Shown here piece by piece: positions 8,654-17,729 of a stretch of 64,000 bases of DNA. The notes beneath the pieces were generated by a model, which was not told the DNA's origin, did not search any database, and was given only the letters and a program-made list of their open reading frames with translations. Position 1 is the first letter of the stretch. Every line of letters begins with the position of its first letter. Origin of the DNA: CAZSRX01 sp964609675 [NCBI: uncultured Bacteroidota bacterium]. Its GTDB lineage: Bacteria > CLD3 > SB21. The translations under genes were made by a program, and so were the position numbers. Location of the stretch: the NCBI GenBank assembly GCA_964609675.1, contig CAZSRX010000021.1:8368-72367 (forward strand), written 5' to 3'.

Positions 8654-8937
8654 AGTCAAGGAAGTAAATTATACAAAAAAAATTGAAATAATCAAATGAA
8701 ATTATTTTTGATATAAAAAACGCTGTCTGTTCGCCGAGCCACATTCGCAGGTTACAACGAAAAGCATACTGTAAAGCATGCGCCGTTTCATCAAATAGTT
8801 ACTTTTTTATTAAGACTGACACCATCCTACGCAAGTCCGTGGGGCCTCAAAGAAAACACCATCGATAGATGCCTGAACGTTGTACGGTTTCTTTAAAATA
8901 TAATCTCTTCGCGCAGTAAAAAAATTAACGCCTTTGA

Positions 8938-9381
8938 AATATTGACGGCCCTGCTTGCGTAAAATCAAATGCGATTCATTACGGAGGGCTGGCATGCACT
9001 TACAACGGTTACGTCTGCTCCAGCGATGAAGCGGATTTCCTGGTGTGTTATGAAAAGAAAACCATCGAACAACTGCTGGCCGCGCTTTCGTAACGCCTTT
9101 CCGGTTTTGCTTCTGAATTAGGTATGGAGAACTTTTCTGATGAACAAGGCGCTATCCGCATTAATAATGCCTTTCCGATTAACCTATGCACATGGATATC
9201 CGGCTATCGTTATAAATATTTGTTATCGTTTGATAAATATTTGGAAACGGCCCATTATTGTCTGCCGTATCTCCATACGGCTCTGCATGTCCGGCTTTAG
9301 AAAAATTCCCTTCGCGAGCAGGACGCCTTTGATGGTATCCAACTTAAAGAACTGATTGGGCCCAACCGCCGTTTATTTTAT
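8938..9381 (+). pseudogene. Possible decayed gene in a gene-poor stretch
   Basis: The 728 bases between tRNA-Leu(CAG) and nadR hold no intact gene. One plus-strand frame, open from about 8938 and in phase with base 9001, translates into protein-like sequence (SSDEADFLVCYEKKTIEQLL, then SELGMENFSDEQGAIRINN and YKYLLSFDKYLETAHYCLPY) interrupted by TAA at 9091 and TAG at 9298, and runs on in the same frame past 9360. Balanced residue use with only two stops over about 140 codons suggests an inactivated gene, but no family is recognised and the frame may be chance. Short frames at 8810-8995 (minus) and 9140-9355 (plus) overlap it and are not called. From 8654 to 8937 nothing else is seen. Confidence 0.3.
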
Positions 9382-10350
9382 TTAAAACAGCTCTTCAATC
9401 GCTTTAATACTGCGGGTCATACGTTCTTCCCAAGGGCCGCCGATCAGTATATGCGGCCAGTGACGCTGGCGGAGTTCTTCTATAAATTTTTGTTTAAATG
9501 TTTCCCGCAAATGCGCGTGATTTCTTTGCGGTTCTTTAAAATACGGCACATCCGTATCCAGAACGATATGCAGATCATAGCGCCGCTCAGCTTCCATCCG
9601 TATAATAGCCGGGTCGCAATATCCGGTAAACACTTCGCTGAAAAACCGCGTCACCATCAGGTCGGTGTCGCACAAGAGCAGCTTTTCGGCTTGCTGGGCG
9701 AGCGTGTCTTCCAGAAGCTGTTGCCCTTCCGCAATCCTCAGAAAATCCTCACGCCGTAGGGAGCGATCCAGCGCTTCGACATATTGCCGTCCGTATTCCG
9801 GGACCCATAGCGTCCGGAAATGCTCGGCGAGTTTCTGCGCAAGGACGGTTTTTCCGGTAGACTCCGGTCCGGTAATCACCACGCGTTTTACGTAATAGGC
9901 CTTGACCGGCGGCGGCAGAAAATTCCAGTATGCATACGGATTGCTTCGGATGGCTGTTCCGGAAACCGGTACCGCCCCGCGTTCCTTATCGCAGAGAATA
10001 TGTTTCGCGCCGAGGCGTCGCGCCAGCTCATCGCCGTAATCTTCGGATGAAAACACGTAATCGGGCCCCGTGGGACAGCGTTTTCGTATACTGCGTATCC
10101 AAATATCCCAGAACGCCGGATGCTCTTCCGGATACTGCGGGTTCTCGTCGTCGCAATGCACCACGTTCGCCTGCGGATAAGTCTTTCGGACCCAATCCAC
10201 CCGTAACGGACCGGAAATCGGCTCGCGCTTCAGCGTGCCGACTATGATGGTCAGAAAATCTACGCGGCTCAGCGCATAATCAATCAGGTACTGGTGGCCT
10301 TTATGAAACGGAAGAAACTTGCCGATGATCAAACCTGTAGTCCCCGTCAT
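9382..10350 (-). CDS. nadR: NadR-like NMN adenylyltransferase / ribosylnicotinamide kinase
   Basis: Bifunctional NAD salvage enzyme of 322 residues. The N-terminal nucleotidyltransferase has GKFLPFHKGHQYLIDYA (HxGH at about residues 16-19) and the later VSGTAIRSNP (ISxTxxR type). The C-terminal kinase has a Walker A, ITGPESTGKTVLA, near residue 160, and a DTDVPYF block. Together these phosphorylate nicotinamide riboside and adenylate the product to NAD. There is no helix-turn-helix at the front as in E. coli NadR, so no repressor function. I start at ATG 10350, directly before the nucleotide-binding strand, with GGAG upstream; the frame opens earlier at a TTG (10428). Confidence 0.9.
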   Translation of the reverse strand: MTGTTGLIIGKFLPFHKGHQYLIDYALSRVDFLTIIVGTLKREPISGPLRVDWVRKTYPQANVVHCDDENPQYPEEHPAFWDIWIRSIRKRCPTGPDYVFSSEDYGDELARRLGAKHILCDKERGAVPVSGTAIRSNPYAYWNFLPPPVKAYYVKRVVITGPESTGKTVLAQKLAEHFRTLWVPEYGRQYVEALDRSLRREDFLRIAEGQQLLEDTLAQQAEKLLLCDTDLMVTRFFSEVFTGYCDPAIIRMEAERRYDLHIVLDTDVPYFKEPQRNHAHLRETFKQKFIEELRQRHWPHILIGGPWEERMTRSIKAIEELF

Positions 10351-10447
10351 AATTCTGTAAACTCCGTACGGTTTGGATTTCTGATTTTTTTTCCTTACCA
10401 TTTTATATAAAACCCGGCAACAAAACAACTATTTAAAAGGCGTTTAT

Positions 10448-11041
10448 ATGAAACCTGTGTTCGTTTTTTTTCTCGCGGTCATGACTGGCGCCTGCGTTTC
10501 TAAGAGCATTTACTATGCCTTTGAAGAGAATGGTCAATATGGCTATAAGGACAAGAAGGGCGCGACGGTTATCCCGGCGCAGTTTGATTATGCGATTACG
10601 GAGGAAATGGCCGGAGACATTGCGTTTGTAACGAAAGGTAAGGACATTCTTGCCATCGACCGCAACGGTAGGGTTCTATTGACCTGTTATAATTACGACA
10701 ACGGCCCCGACCCTCTGGAGGAAGGATTGTTCCGTTTCGTTGAAAAGGATAAAATCGGATTCGCGAATTCGAAGGGTGCAATCGTCATACCCGCGCAGTT
10801 TAGCTTCGTACGGCCGTTTAAAGATGGGATGGCGGCTTTTTACGAAAACTTTACCACGGAGAAAAAAGGCGAATACACGCTGATGAAGGGCGGACAATGG
10901 GGATTTATCAATAAGAAAGGCGAAATCGTGATCCCGGCGGCATACGATGAAGCGGGGGATTTTGAAGACGGGCAAGTATCCGTTTTCAAAAACAGGACCG
11001 AGATAGTGCTGGACAAAAAAGGCCGGCCTGTTAAAAAGTAG
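10448..11041 (+). CDS. WG-repeat lipoprotein
   Basis: A 197-residue secreted protein. MKPVFVFFLAVMTGAC is a classical lipoprotein signal with lipobox MTGAC (Cys16). Three or four WG-type repeats follow: GQYGYKDKKGATVIPAQFD, KIGFANSKGAIVIPAQFS and QWGFINKKGEIVIPAAYD, each with the pattern G(Y/F)-x-(D/N)-x-KG-x-x-VIPAQ. Such repeats form a beta-rich array of unknown binding role. The gene starts 97 bases from the divergent nadR start and ends 22 bases before the convergent ligase gene, so it is probably monocistronic. A membrane-anchored periplasmic or surface position is inferred from the lipobox. Confidence 0.83.
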   Translation: MKPVFVFFLAVMTGACVSKSIYYAFEENGQYGYKDKKGATVIPAQFDYAITEEMAGDIAFVTKGKDILAIDRNGRVLLTCYNYDNGPDPLEEGLFRFVEKDKIGFANSKGAIVIPAQFSFVRPFKDGMAAFYENFTTEKKGEYTLMKGGQWGFINKKGEIVIPAAYDEAGDFEDGQVSVFKNRTEIVLDKKGRPVKK

Positions 11042-11063
11042 CGGCAATGCCGAACGCTGAAAA

Positions 11064-12461
11064 TTATAATTTAAAAGGGCTCATATAAGGAATCGCTTTA
11101 CGGGCGGAGCCTTCTTCCGCCAATCCTGAAAACTCTATGGTCAGCGACAGTTCCCCGCCGAATAATCGGGTAAGATGGTTCCTGATTTCGCTTTCATAGA
11201 GCCGCAGGCCTTCGTGATCCGGGCGGATTTTCAGTATGCAGGATAAATCATTTGCCTGAATAAATTGATGCTGTACGACAGGAAATCGCCGGATAATTTT
11301 GGAAATATCAATCGGATTAACCGTCTGGCCGTTGGTTTTTTTAAAAAGAACCGGCCGGCGTCCTTCCAAATCATACAAGCGCGGCATGGGATCGCCGCAA
11401 TCGCAGGGTTCAAAGCGGATCCGCGCATAATCGCCGGTGCGGTATCGCAGCAACGGCACAAACGGATTGCGTCCGCCGGTAACCGTAATTTCGCCCCATT
11501 CGCCTTCCTGCAGCGGCTGTCCTTCATCGCCGGTTATTTCAACAAACAAATCGGGAGGAAGAATATGATACGCATCCGGATTCAGCGGACAGGAATAGGC
11601 TATCGGACCGGTATCGTTCAGCGAATAGAAATCAATGACCGGACAATTAAAATGATCCGCTAACACTCTTCTGAAGCCGTTTGTCAGCGCCATCGCGGTG
11701 GACAGCAGCGCCCGGGGTTTGTAATTCTGGAGATCGCTTTTCATCAATTCCGAGAACGCTATCGGGTCGCCGGTTAAGAAAAGCGGGTTCAAATCGCTGA
11801 TAAATTTTGCCGGGCTGTTTTCCCGCGGCCATTCGGACGGTTTCATATTTATTTTCGCATATCCGGCGCCGTTCAGCTGGGAGTGCACGGTACAGTAAGT
11901 GATGGTGTTTTCCTGCGCGCAGATCAGGAAACACGCGGTCATCGTATGGTCATAGACCGGTTTGACGCCATGCCGCTCCAGACAGAACGTAACCATGGGG
12001 TCGTAACAGCCGATGGCGCGCGGATGGTTGGGAACGCGGATCGCATGGCCGGTGGTTCCGGAGGTGTCGTACAGCACAAGACGATCCAGGGCTATATCCT
12101 CCGGCACCACTTCATGAAGGCGCACAGCCAGGTCTTCGCGGCTCATCGGCGGTATCGCATGAAAGTCCTTATCCATGCTCAGACCCTGGGTGCGCCGCCG
12201 TATAATCGCAGAATGTTTTTGAACCTCCAGCGCATAATGAATAAAATCTTCCGAAGGGACGGCGGAGCCTTTTTCGCGGCGATGATACAGACTGTCGCAG
12301 AAGGCGCGGATGAACGGCATATCTTCGGCCATCAGCCGATCGCCGCACCGGGTGTTCCAGCGCGGGGCGTCCGGATGCTCGCGGAGACGGTAATAATTGG
12401 GCAGCCATGCCTCCTGCATCATCGGAATACGTTCGGTTATTTCTCGCGGTATGGTCATCAT
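11064..12461 (-). CDS. Phenylacetate-CoA-ligase-like adenylate-forming enzyme
   Basis: A 465-residue member of the adenylate-forming (ANL) superfamily closest in layout to PaaK-type CoA ligases. Motifs: the phosphate-binding loop YDTSGTTGHAIRV near residue 150, YSLNDTGPIAYSC near 275, LLRYRTGDYARI near 345 and a late ARKAIPYMSPF, where the Lys would be the C-terminal catalytic residue. The acyl substrate cannot be predicted. Two adjacent ATGs (12461 and 12458) begin 20 bases after the stop of the WD40-CsgG gene on the same strand, so the two are likely one transcript. There is no partner thiolase or carrier protein nearby to hint at a pathway. Confidence 0.78.
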   Translation of the reverse strand: MMTIPREITERIPMMQEAWLPNYYRLREHPDAPRWNTRCGDRLMAEDMPFIRAFCDSLYHRREKGSAVPSEDFIHYALEVQKHSAIIRRRTQGLSMDKDFHAIPPMSREDLAVRLHEVVPEDIALDRLVLYDTSGTTGHAIRVPNHPRAIGCYDPMVTFCLERHGVKPVYDHTMTACFLICAQENTITYCTVHSQLNGAGYAKINMKPSEWPRENSPAKFISDLNPLFLTGDPIAFSELMKSDLQNYKPRALLSTAMALTNGFRRVLADHFNCPVIDFYSLNDTGPIAYSCPLNPDAYHILPPDLFVEITGDEGQPLQEGEWGEITVTGGRNPFVPLLRYRTGDYARIRFEPCDCGDPMPRLYDLEGRRPVLFKKTNGQTVNPIDISKIIRRFPVVQHQFIQANDLSCILKIRPDHEGLRLYESEIRNHLTRLFGGELSLTIEFSGLAEEGSARKAIPYMSPFKL

Positions 12462-12481
12462 GACAAACCGATGGACAAGGG

Positions 12482-13990
12482 TTAGCGGGCGATCAGTCCG
12501 GCAAGCATTTTAAGGGCGTCGTACAGATCCTGGTCCCGGCATTCTTCGCAGACGACTTCTCGGCCTTGCGTCACTTTACCGGACTGCACATCGAGTATCC
12601 GGGCGGAAATGACGTAAATCGAACCGAGTTTGCCGATGCTACCGAGAATCAGATAATCGGCGCTGAGCAACTGGCCGATTTTCAAGCCGCTTTGCTCGGT
12701 AAAGTCTGTCATGGAAAAATCCTGCTCTTTGATGATTTTGTCGATCTGCGCGCGTTCGATGAGCGTCAGGTATTTGACGTTGGCCAGAGAGCCGGACAGC
12801 GAATTCAGGCAAAGGTCGGCCCATTCCGCAGATACGCCTTTGGCCTCGAAACTGACGATGGCCACGCGAGCCGGCGTGTCCTTTTTGAGCGCGGGGTCGG
12901 TTCCGGACGTACTGCGGATGCGGCCCGAAAGCGACGGCAGCGTGCCGCCGGCCATTTCTCCCGATTCGTTGAACTCCATGCTCCACACCTGCGTCTGCCC
13001 GTTGTCCAAACCGGCGGCCAGCCATTCGTTGTTTTCGGATACCGCAAGCTGCCGGATCTTCTGCTCGACATTGAGCGACTGGACCATCTCCCCTTTCCGC
13101 AGGTCAATAATTGCAAACGCTTTATTATCTTCGCAGAAGGCCGCCACATGATCGGCGCCCGGGCCAAGCGCAATCCGGTCCACCCGCCATCCGGTTTTTA
13201 AGCGTTTGATCTCCGCGCCGCTCTGCCAGTCGTACACAATGATTTTATTGTCTCTCAGAAGGCTTTGTCCGCCGGTAGCCAACGCCACTTCCTGCAGGCC
13301 GACCACAAATACATTCGATGCACGGTTGGTGGCAGCCGCCATCACCACGGACCGGGAACCATACAACTCGTTTCCGCCCAGTGTAACTTCGCGCAGAACG
13401 GTCTGCTTCACGGGACTCCACGCCATGACCTTACCCTTTTTGGAAATCGCAATCAACTGCTGTCCCAAACGGTCGAACCCTAAGAAGAGTACGTCCTCGA
13501 TTTTATTACGCATATCCAGTGAGCCGGCACTCATCATGGCATTCAGATCATAGATTTCAATGCGTTCGCCTTTGGTCTGTACGGCCAGATACTGCTTCCC
13601 CGCGTCGATGCACACTGTCACCGGCTGGGCTTTAAGTTTCATGGGCTGCTGCAATACACCGGCCGGAATATCATAGACGCTGACCGCTCCGCTTTTATCC
13701 ACAATGACCACCGATTGGTCTTTGTGGACAAATGATACGAAATACGCGTCCTTGGCAACTTTGGCATTAAACAAAATCGATTTCGAATTCAGATCCCAGC
13801 CAAGGATATTCCCACCGGCATCCCCGGTTACCAACCTACTGCCGTCGCCGGAAAAGGCGATGGATTGAACGCTTTTTTTGAATTCGGATGTAAAATTATA
13901 ATGCGGCTTTACGTTGAGCGTCTGCGGAGAGAGCACGGCGGCATATACCGAAACGTATACGGTCAGCAAGCAAGTTAATATTGCTTTCAT
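12482..13990 (-). CDS. WD40-type beta-propeller fused to CsgG-like domain
   Basis: A 502-residue exported protein with a signal peptide (MKAILTCLLTVYVSVYAAVL). About residues 30-350 form WD40-like repeats (for example SIAFSGDGSRLVTGDAGGNILGWDL and AVSENNEWLAAGLDNGQTQVW). After a Ser/Thr-rich linker, residues about 375-500 resemble the CsgG/curli-type domain: VAIVSFEAKG, LTLIERAQIDKIIKEQ, IGQLLSADYLILGSI and ISARILDVQSGKV. CsgG makes the curli secretion pore, but many CsgG-like domains are periplasmic proteins of unknown role. ATG at 13990 is chosen for its AAGGAG site; an upstream start at 14014 would spoil the signal peptide. It precedes the ligase gene in the same direction. Confidence 0.82.
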   Translation of the reverse strand: MKAILTCLLTVYVSVYAAVLSPQTLNVKPHYNFTSEFKKSVQSIAFSGDGSRLVTGDAGGNILGWDLNSKSILFNAKVAKDAYFVSFVHKDQSVVIVDKSGAVSVYDIPAGVLQQPMKLKAQPVTVCIDAGKQYLAVQTKGERIEIYDLNAMMSAGSLDMRNKIEDVLFLGFDRLGQQLIAISKKGKVMAWSPVKQTVLREVTLGGNELYGSRSVVMAAATNRASNVFVVGLQEVALATGGQSLLRDNKIIVYDWQSGAEIKRLKTGWRVDRIALGPGADHVAAFCEDNKAFAIIDLRKGEMVQSLNVEQKIRQLAVSENNEWLAAGLDNGQTQVWSMEFNESGEMAGGTLPSLSGRIRSTSGTDPALKKDTPARVAIVSFEAKGVSAEWADLCLNSLSGSLANVKYLTLIERAQIDKIIKEQDFSMTDFTEQSGLKIGQLLSADYLILGSIGKLGSIYVISARILDVQSGKVTQGREVVCEECRDQDLYDALKMLAGLIAR

Positions 13991-14081
13991 ATGGCTCCTT
14001 CTAAAAATAAACATGCTTCACGATAATGAATATCCCCTATTCATTACGCGTAAACGCAACCCGTTTGTAGAAGAGGGCGTC

Positions 14082-14564
14082 TTACCGCCAGATGAAGCCC
14101 AGGCCGGAGCTGATGAGAATCACGCCGCTGCCTTCACTCATGCTGATCAGATAGTTAATGTTGGAGTCAAACGTGACGCGCTCTGTTAGAAAGATTTTAA
14201 GGCCAGCTTGGAGACCTAACGCCGACATATCGAAGTTACCGAAATCCGGCGCCAGAAACTGAGCGCCGACGTAAGGCACTTTCTTGGCGTCGCTCATGAG
14301 GAAGGAATAGGTCCCAAAAACACCGGCGCCAAAAGTTGTTACATCAGGCGTGATGGACAACAGCGGCGATACGCCGCCCTGGATACGGTCGGTGAAATAG
14401 TAACCGTATTTTCCCTGAATGATACCCATGGAATAATCGGCGTCGGGAATGATGATAATCAGCGCCGTCGCGCCCAGTTCCTTGTCGCCTTTTTGCTGCT
14501 GCGCGTTGGCCGGCGTAATCACCACGGCCATTAAAAACATTATGGAAACCCATACACATTTCAT
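14082..14564 (-). CDS. Small outer-membrane beta-barrel-like protein
   Basis: A 160-residue exported protein with a clear signal peptide (cleavage after ANA, about residue 21). The mature part alternates polar and hydrophobic residues in strands such as GKYGYYFTDRIQGGVSPLL, TTFGAGVFGTYSF, VPYVGAQFLAP and YLISMSEGSGVILISSGLGF, and ends in aromatic FIWR, as expected for an eight-stranded outer-membrane barrel. I do not recognise a named family. It starts with a strong GGAGGTG site 8 bases before ATG at 14564, and a TATAAT box lies upstream. It is 92 bases upstream of the WD40-CsgG gene on the same strand. Confidence 0.72.
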   Translation of the reverse strand: MKCVWVSIMFLMAVVITPANAQQQKGDKELGATALIIIIPDADYSMGIIQGKYGYYFTDRIQGGVSPLLSITPDVTTFGAGVFGTYSFLMSDAKKVPYVGAQFLAPDFGNFDMSALGLQAGLKIFLTERVTFDSNINYLISMSEGSGVILISSGLGFIWR

Positions 14565-14617
14565 AAGGCACCTCCGGGATTCATACTGATGATTTTGTGT
14601 GTTTTTTCTGAGAAGCT

Positions 14618-14651
14618 ATTATAAGGTACTTAAATTTTAAATCGAAGTCAA
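14618..14651 (-). promoter_or_regulatory. Possible promoter for the small barrel gene
   Basis: On the minus strand a perfect TATAAT lies at 14618-14623, 54 bases before the ATG at 14564. A TTGACT at 14646-14651 is separated from it by 22 bases, longer than the ideal 17, so only the -10 box is convincing. A short plus-strand frame here looks protein-like but is too short to call. Confidence 0.35.
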
Positions 14652-14729
14652 ATTGATTTTCAAGGCCGACGTCCAGCAATATCAGGTTGAAGAAATCGCA
14701 ACGGGTGAGCGGATGGAACCGGTCTAATC

Positions 14730-15548
14730 TTAGAACCCCTTTTCCACTATCACACGAATGATTGCGTGGAACCATTTAACCGGGATAAGCCTCCGGACGC
14801 CAAGCATCATACGGCTCTGGAAGCCCGCGGGATAACGGATTCGGAAATTCTTTGAAACGGCGGCTTTGTAAATGACCCGGGCAACAACCTCAGGCCCCGG
14901 CGCCTTTTCGCCTTCTTTCTGCGTATTCGCATAGGTAATTTTTTCATACCGGTCATAATCGTTTAAACCGTCTTTAGCGAATAAATCCTGAGAACGGCTG
15001 TAAAAATCCGTTTTAATCGCGCCGGGTTCCACGCATTTCACTTTGATACCGAACGGCCGCAGTTCATACGCAAGCGATTCCGAGAAACCTTCCACCGCCC
15101 ATTTCGTACCGTGATAAACGCTGTAAATCGGAAACGTGACCAACCCGGCGGTGGATGTGATATTGATAATAGTCCCGTTTCGCTGTTTACGGAAATGCGG
15201 CAGAACTTCACGGATCACGTTCATGACGCCGAATACATTCGTATCGAATTGTCTCCGGATCTGCTCCGGCGTGGCTTTCTCGAAGACGCCGATCGCGCCG
15301 TAACCTGCATTATTCACGACAACGTCGAGTCCGCCGAAATCACGGATACAAGACGCCAGCGCCGTTCGTATGCTTTCGGGCTGCGTTACATCCAGCGGAT
15401 ACAAACGGATATTGGACGCTTTAAGAAATTCTTCCGCGTTTTCCGGCCGGCGCATGGTCGCGGCGACATTCCATCCTTTCCGGGCGAAATATTCGGCGGC
15501 GGCTTTTCCTATTCCGGATGAGGCTCCGGTGATGAACACAGTTTTCAT
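14730..15548 (-). CDS. Short-chain dehydrogenase/reductase
   Basis: A 272-residue NAD(P)-dependent oxidoreductase of the classical SDR type. It has the cofactor loop ITGASSGIGKAAAEYFARKG at residues 5-24, NNAG near residue 85, catalytic Ser in INITSTAGL near 132 and the YxxxK pair in YSVYHGTKWAVEGFS near 145. Arg after the glycine loop region (MRRPENAEE) hints at NADP. The C-terminal part (about 200-272) is longer than the smallest SDRs and basic-hydrophobic, as in members acting on lipid or retinoid-like substrates, but the substrate is unknown. ATG at 15548; flanks give no operon clue. Confidence 0.88.
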   Translation of the reverse strand: MKTVFITGASSGIGKAAAEYFARKGWNVAATMRRPENAEEFLKASNIRLYPLDVTQPESIRTALASCIRDFGGLDVVVNNAGYGAIGVFEKATPEQIRRQFDTNVFGVMNVIREVLPHFRKQRNGTIINITSTAGLVTFPIYSVYHGTKWAVEGFSESLAYELRPFGIKVKCVEPGAIKTDFYSRSQDLFAKDGLNDYDRYEKITYANTQKEGEKAPGPEVVARVIYKAAVSKNFRIRYPAGFQSRMMLGVRRLIPVKWFHAIIRVIVEKGF

Positions 15549-15640
15549 GATACAGCCTGATGCGGTACATTAGATTTTAGATAGTGTAACATGTTTTCCT
15601 TCTTTAATATTCCATGGATTTTCAGCGTCCGCATAATATA

Positions 15641-16771
15641 TCACTGAATTTTTAATTTATACATTTTAAAGACTTGCTGAAATGCGGGTTTGCCGATATA
15701 CCAGAAATGCGAGCCGTCATAAGCGAGTCCGTAAGGCTCCGGTAAACCCTCCCAGGACTGATACGAACTGATGACGGTTCCGCTGAGATTCAGTTTGTAT
15801 AATTTATCAAATGTATAACCATAACCGCTGAGTACCCACAGATTGGTTCCGTCATAAACGATACCGGCGGGCTGTGTGCTCGGCGACTGGAAATCCGTGA
15901 GTTTGGTTCCGCTCTGGTCCAGCTTATACACCAGATAAGCCGATTTATCAACAACCCAGTAGTACGAGCCCTGCGTTGTCAGGTAATCGGCATTCAATGC
16001 GGGTTTGGAAAAATAATTCACCGCGGCCGGGTTGATCCGGTAAATTTTCTGCATGACCTGATCAAACACATACCAATACGGGCCGTTAAACGTTAACCCG
16101 TACGGATGATCGCCGGGACTTGTGAAGGATGAAAGCACGGAGCCGGATGCGGACAGTTTACAGATACGGGCATTCTCGTTGGTCGCGTCGGCCACCCAGA
16201 GATTGGCGCCGTCAAAAGCCAGATCGTGCATGGAATTGGATGTTCCGGCAAAGGACGTCATGACCGATCCCGTTGTATCCATCTTATAAATCTGATTCGA
16301 GCTGCTTCGTGCGTACCACAAATACGCTCCGTCAAAAGTTAAACCCCCGCTTGAACTGGTTTCCACCGCAAAGGATAAAAGCATGGTGCCCGAATGGTTA
16401 AATTTATAAATAGCGCTGCTGCCGAAAGACCAGGACGCCACCCAGATGCGTCCTCCGTTGCAGGCCAATCCGCAGACCAACGTACCCGGACAGACAACGG
16501 AATCGATCGCGGTTCCGGACATCGTGAATTTATAAACGCGTATCTGGCCGGACACTTCCGCGGCACCCCAGAAGCCGGTTCCATCGAATCCGAGACCCTT
16601 ATAGATATGATTTCGGGGTATCTTATGAAGATCAAACGGCTGAAAAATCCAGAGAATCAGACAAGCCGCGGCCGCCGGTCCGATGTGAAAAACATAATTG
16701 CTTTTCCGTTCGCTTTGAAAAGGATACGGCTTTTTTAACAACGAAACGATATGTCCTGACCATGCTGTCAT
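15641..16771 (-). CDS. Membrane-anchored beta-propeller protein of unknown function
   Basis: A 376-residue protein. Residues about 28-45 (HIGPAAAACLILWIF) form a signal anchor or signal peptide. The rest is a repeating propeller: units of about 42 residues of the form G-L-x-F-D-G-x-x-L-W-V-A, then IYK-x-D-x-x-G-x-x-x-x-SF (for example HDLAFDGANLWVADATNE and GIVYDGTNLWVLSGYG). Seven or so units can be seen, resembling NHL or vesicle-type six-/seven-bladed repeats. No catalytic motif is visible. Its ATG lies 4 bases after the stop of the EamA transporter gene, so the two are probably translated from one message. Confidence 0.68.
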   Translation of the reverse strand: MTAWSGHIVSLLKKPYPFQSERKSNYVFHIGPAAAACLILWIFQPFDLHKIPRNHIYKGLGFDGTGFWGAAEVSGQIRVYKFTMSGTAIDSVVCPGTLVCGLACNGGRIWVASWSFGSSAIYKFNHSGTMLLSFAVETSSSGGLTFDGAYLWYARSSSNQIYKMDTTGSVMTSFAGTSNSMHDLAFDGANLWVADATNENARICKLSASGSVLSSFTSPGDHPYGLTFNGPYWYVFDQVMQKIYRINPAAVNYFSKPALNADYLTTQGSYYWVVDKSAYLVYKLDQSGTKLTDFQSPSTQPAGIVYDGTNLWVLSGYGYTFDKLYKLNLSGTVISSYQSWEGLPEPYGLAYDGSHFWYIGKPAFQQVFKMYKLKIQ

Positions 16772-16775
16772 TTCA

Positions 16776-17681
16776 TCAGCTTTCCTGCCGTTTTACCGAC
16801 CGTGTATCCGGGCGCTGAGGCCAGGTGATGATGACCACGGAACCGATAATGATTACCGCGGCGCCCATTACTCGGAGCGTCAGCGCTTCACCTGCCCAGA
16901 GCCAACCGATCAACACCGCCACCAGCGGATTTACATACGCATAGGTGGCCGCTTTGGCCGGCGTCGTATGTTTTAACAGCCAGATATACGCTGAAAACCC
17001 GATCAGCGAGCCAAAGAGTATCAGATATAGCAGAGATAATCCCGATCTCAGGGTGATCCGATCCGGATACAGGTTGGACCATTCGCCGGTTACCGTTCCA
17101 AGAATGATTAGCATCAAACCGCCGCACAGCATTTGCATGGCCGCCGCAAGGAACGGCGAACCCGGATGAGGGGCTTTCCGGTTATAGACCGAACCGGCTG
17201 ACCAGCATAAGGCCGCGCCTATGAGCACAGCCATTCCAATCCAGTGAACCGGTTCCCCGCCGGTCATTTCTTCCGGTCCCGTCAGGATCCCCAGTCCGAC
17301 AAATCCCAGTGCGACACCGGCAAATTCCTTGATTCCGGGCCTTGAACGGCTCGTTTGAAACCAGCTCATGACGCTCATCCACAAGGGCACCGTGGCAACC
17401 AGCAGCGCGGCCAGTCCGGAAGCCACATGCTGTTCCGCCCATGTCACCCCGCCGTTGCCTCCAAGCAGCATTAATAACCCCATGATTGCCGCCGAACGCC
17501 AGTGTTTAACCGAAGGCTTTGGCAACGGCCCCCGCAGTCGCAGAACCATGAGCATCATCAGTCCTGCGGAAAAATGCCTCGTGCCCGCCATAAGAAACGG
17601 CGGTATGGTTTGCACGCCGAATAATATCGCCAGATACGTGGATCCCCAGAGAATATAGACGGCGGCAAATGCCAGAAACAT
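16776..17681 (-). CDS. EamA/DMT-family transporter
   Basis: A 301-residue inner-membrane protein with ten predicted helices in two repeated EamA halves (about residues 1-135 and 150-290). The start FAAVYILWGSTYLAI and the second-half SLLYLILFGSLIGFSAYIW and YVNPLVAVLIGW segments are typical of drug/metabolite transporters that export amino acids or other metabolites. Substrate cannot be deduced. I take ATG at 17681; the frame also opens at a TTG six codons upstream, but the ATG begins the first helix as in relatives. The next gene (beta-propeller) begins 4 bases past its TGA. Confidence 0.88.
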   Translation of the reverse strand: MFLAFAAVYILWGSTYLAILFGVQTIPPFLMAGTRHFSAGLMMLMVLRLRGPLPKPSVKHWRSAAIMGLLMLLGGNGGVTWAEQHVASGLAALLVATVPLWMSVMSWFQTSRSRPGIKEFAGVALGFVGLGILTGPEEMTGGEPVHWIGMAVLIGAALCWSAGSVYNRKAPHPGSPFLAAAMQMLCGGLMLIILGTVTGEWSNLYPDRITLRSGLSLLYLILFGSLIGFSAYIWLLKHTTPAKAATYAYVNPLVAVLIGWLWAGEALTLRVMGAAVIIIGSVVIITWPQRPDTRSVKRQES

Positions 17682-17729
17682 TTTTATTCTAACAGACAAG
17701 CAGGCGCTTATTAATATTTCTTCCGGTAT

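Noticed and set aside
8810-8995. A 61-codon minus-strand frame before nadR
   Set aside because: Short, no ribosome site and no family; it conflicts with the plus-strand remnant and could not be supported.
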